Below are positions 60,647-64,000 of a stretch of DNA of 64,000 nucleotides, one piece after another (the first letter of the stretch is position 1; every line of letters starts with the position of its first letter). The translations under genes were made by a program, and so were the position numbers. The DNA is taken from contig JAHJHT010000003.1 of assembly GCA_018823835.1 (NCBI GenBank), forward strand, positions 62,001 through 126,000, written 5' to 3'. Below the pieces are notes generated by a model. That model saw only the letters and a program-made list of their open reading frames with translations. It did not search any database and was not told the DNA's origin. This DNA comes from Alphaproteobacteria bacterium. GTDB taxonomy: Bacteria > Pseudomonadota > Alphaproteobacteria > Rhizobiales > Rhizobiaceae.

Positions 60647-61379
60647 ATACCAGGATGCATGGGCGAACCCGCTGCGCAGCGGCGCGGCGGCCGTGCTTGG
60701 CATGGTGGCGCGCAACCCGGCACTCGCCGGCGGCGCGACGGCCTTCCTGGTGGCGCTCTCCTTCGTCTCGGCCAATGCCCTCTGGTATCAGCCCTACGCG
60801 CATTCCGGCGCTTTCTTCGCGACGCGAGAGTTCTCGCGCCTGGACCGCTACCAGCCGCCCGTCGAGACGGTGATCCGCATCGAGCGGCCGGACCCGGTCG
60901 TGCCTCCTCCTGGCGATCCCGATATCCGGCAGGTGCAGACGATTCTCAAGGACCTCAACTTCTACGAGGGCGATATCGACGGCATCAACGGTCCCAATAC
61001 CCGCAACGCGATCGAGACCTACCGTTCGACGATCGGCATGACGGTGACGGGCACGGTCGATCGGGAGCTGCTCGACCAGCTCGGCGCCAGCGATACGACG
61101 ACCGGCAGCGTGCCGGCCCCGACGCCGCGAGAGAAGGCACTCGACCCCGAGGCGCTCAACCTTCCGGACGTGGCGCCGCCGGTGCCGGAAGAGCGCATCA
61201 TCAAGATCCAGGCCGGCCTCAGGGCATTCGGCAACGAGGGCATCCAGATCGACGGACTGATGGGGGCGCAGACGTCCGCGGCGATCCACGAGTTCCAGGT
61301 GCTGTTCGGGCTGCCCGATACCGGCCAGCCGGACGCCCAGGTTTACGCCAAGATGAAAGAAATCGGCCTGACCAACTGA
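60621..61379 (+). CDS. Peptidoglycan-binding (PG_binding_1) membrane protein
   Basis: A 252-residue protein: cytoplasmic N-terminus, one membrane segment (residues ~37-55, GGATAFLVALSFVSANALW), then two peptidoglycan-binding-like domains, one at ~95-155 (IRQVQTILKDLNFYEGDIDG, GPNTRNAIETY) and one at ~188-250 (IIKIQAGLRAFGNEGIQIDG, GAQTSAAIHEFQVLFG). A proline-rich linker separates them. The start lies inside the end of the kinase gene (26-base overlap) with GAGAGGAAG upstream. Co-translation with a cell-cycle kinase suggests a role in wall or division sensing; inferred. Confidence 0.88.
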   Translation: MRRTAREPEYQDAWANPLRSGAAAVLGMVARNPALAGGATAFLVALSFVSANALWYQPYAHSGAFFATREFSRLDRYQPPVETVIRIERPDPVVPPPGDPDIRQVQTILKDLNFYEGDIDGINGPNTRNAIETYRSTIGMTVTGTVDRELLDQLGASDTTTGSVPAPTPREKALDPEALNLPDVAPPVPEERIIKIQAGLRAFGNEGIQIDGLMGAQTSAAIHEFQVLFGLPDTGQPDAQVYAKMKEIGLTN

Positions 61380-61447
61380 TTTCGCCTTGCCAGACGGCCG
61401 CCTGGCATGGCTCGAAGGGGCATGCGCTCCATCTGGCGGGACCGGCC

Positions 61448-61795
61448 ATGCGACTGACCACGGATTTCTGGGTATCGGCCCTCGTGAAGAGGGTTTTCGG
61501 CGCCGGCGGTTTCGCGGCGATCATCCGCCGTGGCTCGCCCGAGGCCGGCGCCGTGTTCATCGTCGTGCGCGACAGGATAGGCGGCGCAGCGCTCTACGCC
61601 CCCGCACCCCAAACCAGCTATGAAAGCGCGAAGCCGGACGAGCGGATTTTCCAGCGCATCGATACCGGCGAGGATTTCGGCGCGGCCGATCTGAGGCTCG
61701 AGAAGGAAGCCCGTTTCGATCCTGACATCTGGGTGGTGGAAATTGAGCCCGGCGCGGTACCGGTCGAAGAGCTTATTTCGCTGCCGAAAGAATGA
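61448..61795 (+). CDS. DUF1491 family protein
   Basis: 115 residues, soluble. MRLTTDFWVSALVKRVFGAGGFAAII and DIWVVEIEPGAVPVEELI are typical of DUF1491, an alphaproteobacterial family. Function unknown. ATG 61448 gives the family length; the frame is open upstream in the shadow of the previous gene. Its last 23 bases overlap the convergent DUF2336 gene. Confidence 0.88.
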   Translation: MRLTTDFWVSALVKRVFGAGGFAAIIRRGSPEAGAVFIVVRDRIGGAALYAPAPQTSYESAKPDERIFQRIDTGEDFGAADLRLEKEARFDPDIWVVEIEPGAVPVEELISLPKE

Positions 61796-62762
61796 CGCCA
61801 CGATCCTTCGCGGGGACTGAAGCGGCGCCGGCAGGCAAAGGGTCGACAACCTCCTGCCGCCATGCGGCAACGCGTTCGAGCGCCGCCTCGTGCCGAAGAT
61901 CGCGATAGGTCGCCGCAAACAGCCGGACCTTCTCGGCCTGCGGGAAGTGCGACGGGTATGTCGCCGCAGCAATCAGAAATGCCTGCTCGACGTCGAGATC
62001 GAGCGCGCGCAGGGCCGTCAGGAGCCTGGCGTGGCTTGTGGGCAGAAGCACGCTGCCGGCTTGTGCGAAGTCGAGCCCCAGCGTGTCGGCGAGCGCCGTC
62101 TGGAAAAGCACCGGGCTGCCACTGAGCGCAGTGTCTCGCAGCCGCTCATAGGGCGTGCGGCTGCTGGCGGGCACGGCGATCCTGCTGCCGTATGCAGGAT
62201 CCGGCCGCATCATCGAGCGCAGCCTGCGGCGCGCATTGTCGGCGGCTTCGCCCTGTGCGACTGGGGCGGGCGTTGTTCCCGTCTCGCCTGCCGGTGCCGG
62301 GGTCGGTGACGGTTGCAATGCTTCGGGCTCGCGGCGATGCAGTGCCGGCTGCCGCGTCAGCAGCGCCGCCAGGCTGGCAATTGCCGGATGCAGGTCGGGA
62401 CGACGGGCGATCGCCCGCGCGTGGCCGGCGCCATGCCGGCTGATCAGCGTGATGAGGTCGGTGTCGGTCAGCGCCTTGGAGCGGATGAGGAGCGGCGCGG
62501 CGACGTCGACGGTCTCGTCGCAGAGCCGCCTGACGAGGGCAGGAGGAGGGGACTGGCAGTCGCTCAGCGCGGCAGCCATGTAGCGGCGCGCTTCCACCGA
62601 GACGAGATTGAAGAGGGGAAGGGCGAGGTCTTCGATCTGGACGATATCGCGCCGGGACGGGCGCGTCAGCGAGCAGAAGGCCGATGTGGCCGCACGGAAC
62701 AGGCGGTCGGCCTTGCCGGCCTCGCCCTTGATCGTGATCTGCCTGAAATCGGAAGATGACAC
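61773..62762 (-). CDS. DUF2336 family protein
   Basis: A 329-residue helical protein of the alphaproteobacterial DUF2336 family: VSVEARRYMAAALSD, LISRHGAGHARAIARRPDLH and FHTALADTLG-like helices. A proline-rich linker (PSPTPAPAGETGTTPAP, ~150-168) divides it. Begins at GTG 62762; a good ribosome site is not evident. Function unknown; some relatives are linked to motility or flagellar regulation in other alphaproteobacteria. Divergent from the small FPGIRYER gene, with a CtrA-type site between them. Confidence 0.82.
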   Translation of the reverse strand: MSSSDFRQITIKGEAGKADRLFRAATSAFCSLTRPSRRDIVQIEDLALPLFNLVSVEARRYMAAALSDCQSPPPALVRRLCDETVDVAAPLLIRSKALTDTDLITLISRHGAGHARAIARRPDLHPAIASLAALLTRQPALHRREPEALQPSPTPAPAGETGTTPAPVAQGEAADNARRRLRSMMRPDPAYGSRIAVPASSRTPYERLRDTALSGSPVLFQTALADTLGLDFAQAGSVLLPTSHARLLTALRALDLDVEQAFLIAAATYPSHFPQAEKVRLFAATYRDLRHEAALERVAAWRQEVVDPLPAGAASVPAKDRGVILSAAK

Positions 62763-62863
62763 TGCTTGAAAACGCCTGACACTTTACGCACGAAACATGG
62801 GAAGAAACACGGCCCCGAAAGGCCCGTCACCACCCGCTGGAAGGTCAAATTAGCGGCGATCCG

Positions 62864-62878
62864 TTAAAGTGCTGTTAA
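62864..62878. promoter_or_regulatory. CtrA-type binding site TTAA-N7-TTAA
   Basis: TTAAAGTGCTGTTAA exactly fits the full CtrA consensus TTAA-N7-TTAA, followed by C as in the extended TTAAC form. It lies between divergent genes, 102 bases from the DUF2336 start and 73 bases from the small downstream gene, a fitting promoter position for either. CtrA regulates cell-cycle, motility and envelope genes in alphaproteobacteria. Confidence 0.6.
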
Positions 62879-62950
62879 CCGTCTGCTGGCCTTATGGAGG
62901 AGGAGGCGTTGCGTACCTGCTCCGGTCAAACCGAGAGGGAATCGCCAGTC

Positions 62951-63145
62951 ATGGGCAGCGTAGTGTCATTTTCGCCGCGAAATGCGGCAGTCACCAGAAA
63001 CCCGCCACCCCCCGGAACGACGGGATCCGTGGTCATCTTTCCAGGCATCAGATACGAGCGGGCGACCAGCCTCGCGCCGGTCGACAAGGCGGGCCGCGCC
63101 AATGCTGCCGAGCCACGCCGCGACAAGCCGGCGCCGCACCACTAG
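62951..63145 (+). CDS. Small conserved protein with FPGIRYER motif
   Basis: A 64-residue protein, too short for domain recognition. MGSVVSFSPRNAAV at the start and GSVVIFPGIRYER in the middle recall a family of short rhizobial proteins; the rest is basic, ending RRDKPAPHH. GAGGGAA lies ten bases before ATG 62951. The open frame extends upstream to 62894, without sequence character. Function unknown; it may be a regulatory small protein under the CtrA-type site upstream. Confidence 0.6.
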   Translation: MGSVVSFSPRNAAVTRNPPPPGTTGSVVIFPGIRYERATSLAPVDKAGRANAAEPRRDKPAPHH

Positions 63146-63163
63146 GCCAAGGACCCGGAGCGA

Positions 63164-63706
63164 TCAGCTCCGCGAGCAGGCGAGGTTGCGCAGGAAGCGC
63201 GTGGCGGTCGGCTGCCAGCTGATGTCGGGGACGAAGCTGCGCACCACGACGATGCCCTGGCCGACGGGCGCCTCGACCAGAATGGAATTGCGGAATTCTT
63301 CCGGCAGCTGCTTGCGCGTCTCGATCATCTGCGCGGCGCTGAGCACGACGACATCGAGCTGCCCCGTATCGGTGGCCCGGTCGGTGAAGGCATAGACGTT
63401 CTGGCCGCCGCGATTGTAGATCGACACCGACCAGTAGGGGACGTTGCCCGGCGTATGGACACGCACCGGCCCGTCCGACAGGTCGAAGCGGCAGGCACTG
63501 GCATAAAACAGCGGATCGAGAGACCTGACGATCGGCACCTCGCCGGCGGCAGCGTCGATGCGCACCGGCTTGTAGTAGTCGGCGGCTTCGGCAAGCCGGG
63601 CCCAGGCGTCGCGATCGGAGAAATGCGGCAGCAGCAGCAGCACCGAAATGTGCACGATCGCCGCGCCGACCAGTGCCACAAGGGCTGCGTAGAGCAGTCT
63701 AACCAT
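63164..63706 (-). CDS. DUF1254 domain protein
   Basis: 180 residues: an N-terminal membrane segment (MVRLLYAALVALVGAAIVHI, with LLLLPHF after it) then a DUF1254 domain with FYASACRFDLSDGPVRVHTPG, VPYWSVSIYNRGGQNVYAFT. DUF1254 usually precedes a DUF1214 domain in one protein; here the DUF1214 part is a separate gene upstream that overlaps its start by eight bases. Probably acts outside the cytoplasm. Function unknown. Confidence 0.84.
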   Translation of the reverse strand: MVRLLYAALVALVGAAIVHISVLLLLPHFSDRDAWARLAEAADYYKPVRIDAAAGEVPIVRSLDPLFYASACRFDLSDGPVRVHTPGNVPYWSVSIYNRGGQNVYAFTDRATDTGQLDVVVLSAAQMIETRKQLPEEFRNSILVEAPVGQGIVVVRSFVPDISWQPTATRFLRNLACSRS

Positions 63707-64000
63707 TGCAGCCTGCGTTGATGATTGCGGGGAGCTCGATGTCGGAGACGCCGGTGCTGCTGGCGATCGGCGTGTCGTAGAAGGTCAGCACCAGGCTCAT
63801 GCGGCCTTCTCCCGAAAGCGCCAGCCAGTTGCCGGGGCTGGGGTTGGTGCCGGCCGTGATGACGACCGAATTGTCGGGCTTTCTGAGCAGCTGGTAGGAA
63901 TGCAGCGCGCTCGGGCGCAGCTTTCGCGACTCGATGATGGCGTCGTTGGCATCGGCCGCGTAGATGGTCCAGAAGCGGGCAGGCGGCACCGGTCCCTCGA
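63699..64000 (-). CDS. DUF1214 domain protein (5' part beyond the window)
   Basis: C-terminal ~100 residues of a DUF1214 protein; the frame is open to the window end, and the GTG at 63989 is internal. PPARFWTIYAADAND, LHSYQLLRKPDNSVVITAG and PGNWLALSGEGRMSLVLTFY are typical of the DUF1214 C-terminus. Encoded just upstream of the DUF1254 gene, with an eight-base overlap, so both products likely form one functional unit. Confidence 0.82.
   Translation of the reverse strand, partial: EGPVPPARFWTIYAADANDAIIESRKLRPSALHSYQLLRKPDNSVVITAGTNPSPGNWLALSGEGRMSLVLTFYDTPIASSTGVSDIELPAIINAGCNG

Overview
The window is GC-rich (about 63-65%), densely packed and chromosomal in character. It shows the hallmarks of an alphaproteobacterium of the order Hyphomicrobiales (Rhizobiales), most likely a Mesorhizobium-like member of the Phyllobacteriaceae. 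Evidence: an frc sugar ABC transporter, a glgPBCA-pgm operon, a betI/betC/betA/betB operon, a Ros/MucR regulator, a seven-gene mrp antiporter operon, a DivJ-type cell-cycle kinase, and small alphaproteobacterial families (DUF1491, DUF2336, DUF5330, DUF6456). No insertion sequences, prophage genes or CRISPR arrays are visible. Species-level assignment is an inference from gene content only.

Layout. 1-1117: end of a fructose-type ABC importer (frcC partial, frcA). 1256-14043: glycogen operon glgP-glgB-glgC-glgA-pgm-glgX plus a GH13 alpha-glucosidase, mostly with overlapping stop/start codons. 14311-19626: oligopeptide-type ABC importer (binding protein, two permeases, one double ATPase). 19610-20689: lone family-25 glycosyltransferase (minus) and tRNA-Pro(CGG) (minus). 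20892-24676: GDP-mannose module, a phosphomannomutase followed by an unusual fusion of mannose-1-phosphate guanylyltransferase with an AGE-type isomerase. 24670-30964 (minus): choline-O-sulfate/choline to glycine betaine operon betI-betC-(serine/threonine dehydratase)-betA-betB, divergent from 31136-34054, a thiolase-SDR-asparaginase operon. 34078-36045: Tat-exported beta-helix protein and a Gre-like factor. 36092-39654 (minus): two-subunit methylmalonyl-CoA mutase. 39866-43024: HerA-like ATPase, L,D-transpeptidase lipoprotein, haloacid dehalogenase. 43178-46308: class IV aminotransferase, superoxide dismutase, cytochrome c', diheme cytochrome c. 46318-48923: S9 oligopeptidase and a small secreted SH3-like protein. 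49116-55028: mrpABCDEFG. 55301-60646: regulatory block with mucR, an orphan DnaA-domain-IV protein, a DUF6456 protein, sufE, DUF5330 and a DivJ-like kinase. 60621-64000: peptidoglycan-binding protein, DUF1491, DUF2336, a short conserved protein, and a DUF1254/DUF1214 pair cut by the window end.

How it works together. The first third stores and remobilises glucose-1-phosphate (glgC/glgA/glgB build glycogen, glgP/glgX/GH13 break it down, pgm links it to glucose-6-phosphate). The GDP-mannose pair appears to carry fructose-6-phosphate to GDP-mannose for surface polysaccharide. The bet operon makes the osmoprotectant glycine betaine, and an added dehydratase could connect betaine-derived serine to pyruvate. 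Mrp supplies Na+/H+ antiport. The last 10 kb looks like a cell-cycle and envelope neighbourhood: MucR, a DnaA-box-binding-type protein, a DivJ-like kinase and, further on, a perfect CtrA-type TTAA-N7-TTAA site.

The most unusual items are the ManC-AGE fusion, the dehydratase inside the bet operon, the stand-alone DnaA domain IV protein with its DUF6456 partner, the CtrA-type site, the Gre-like protein without its acidic tip, and the short methylmalonyl-CoA mutase small subunit.
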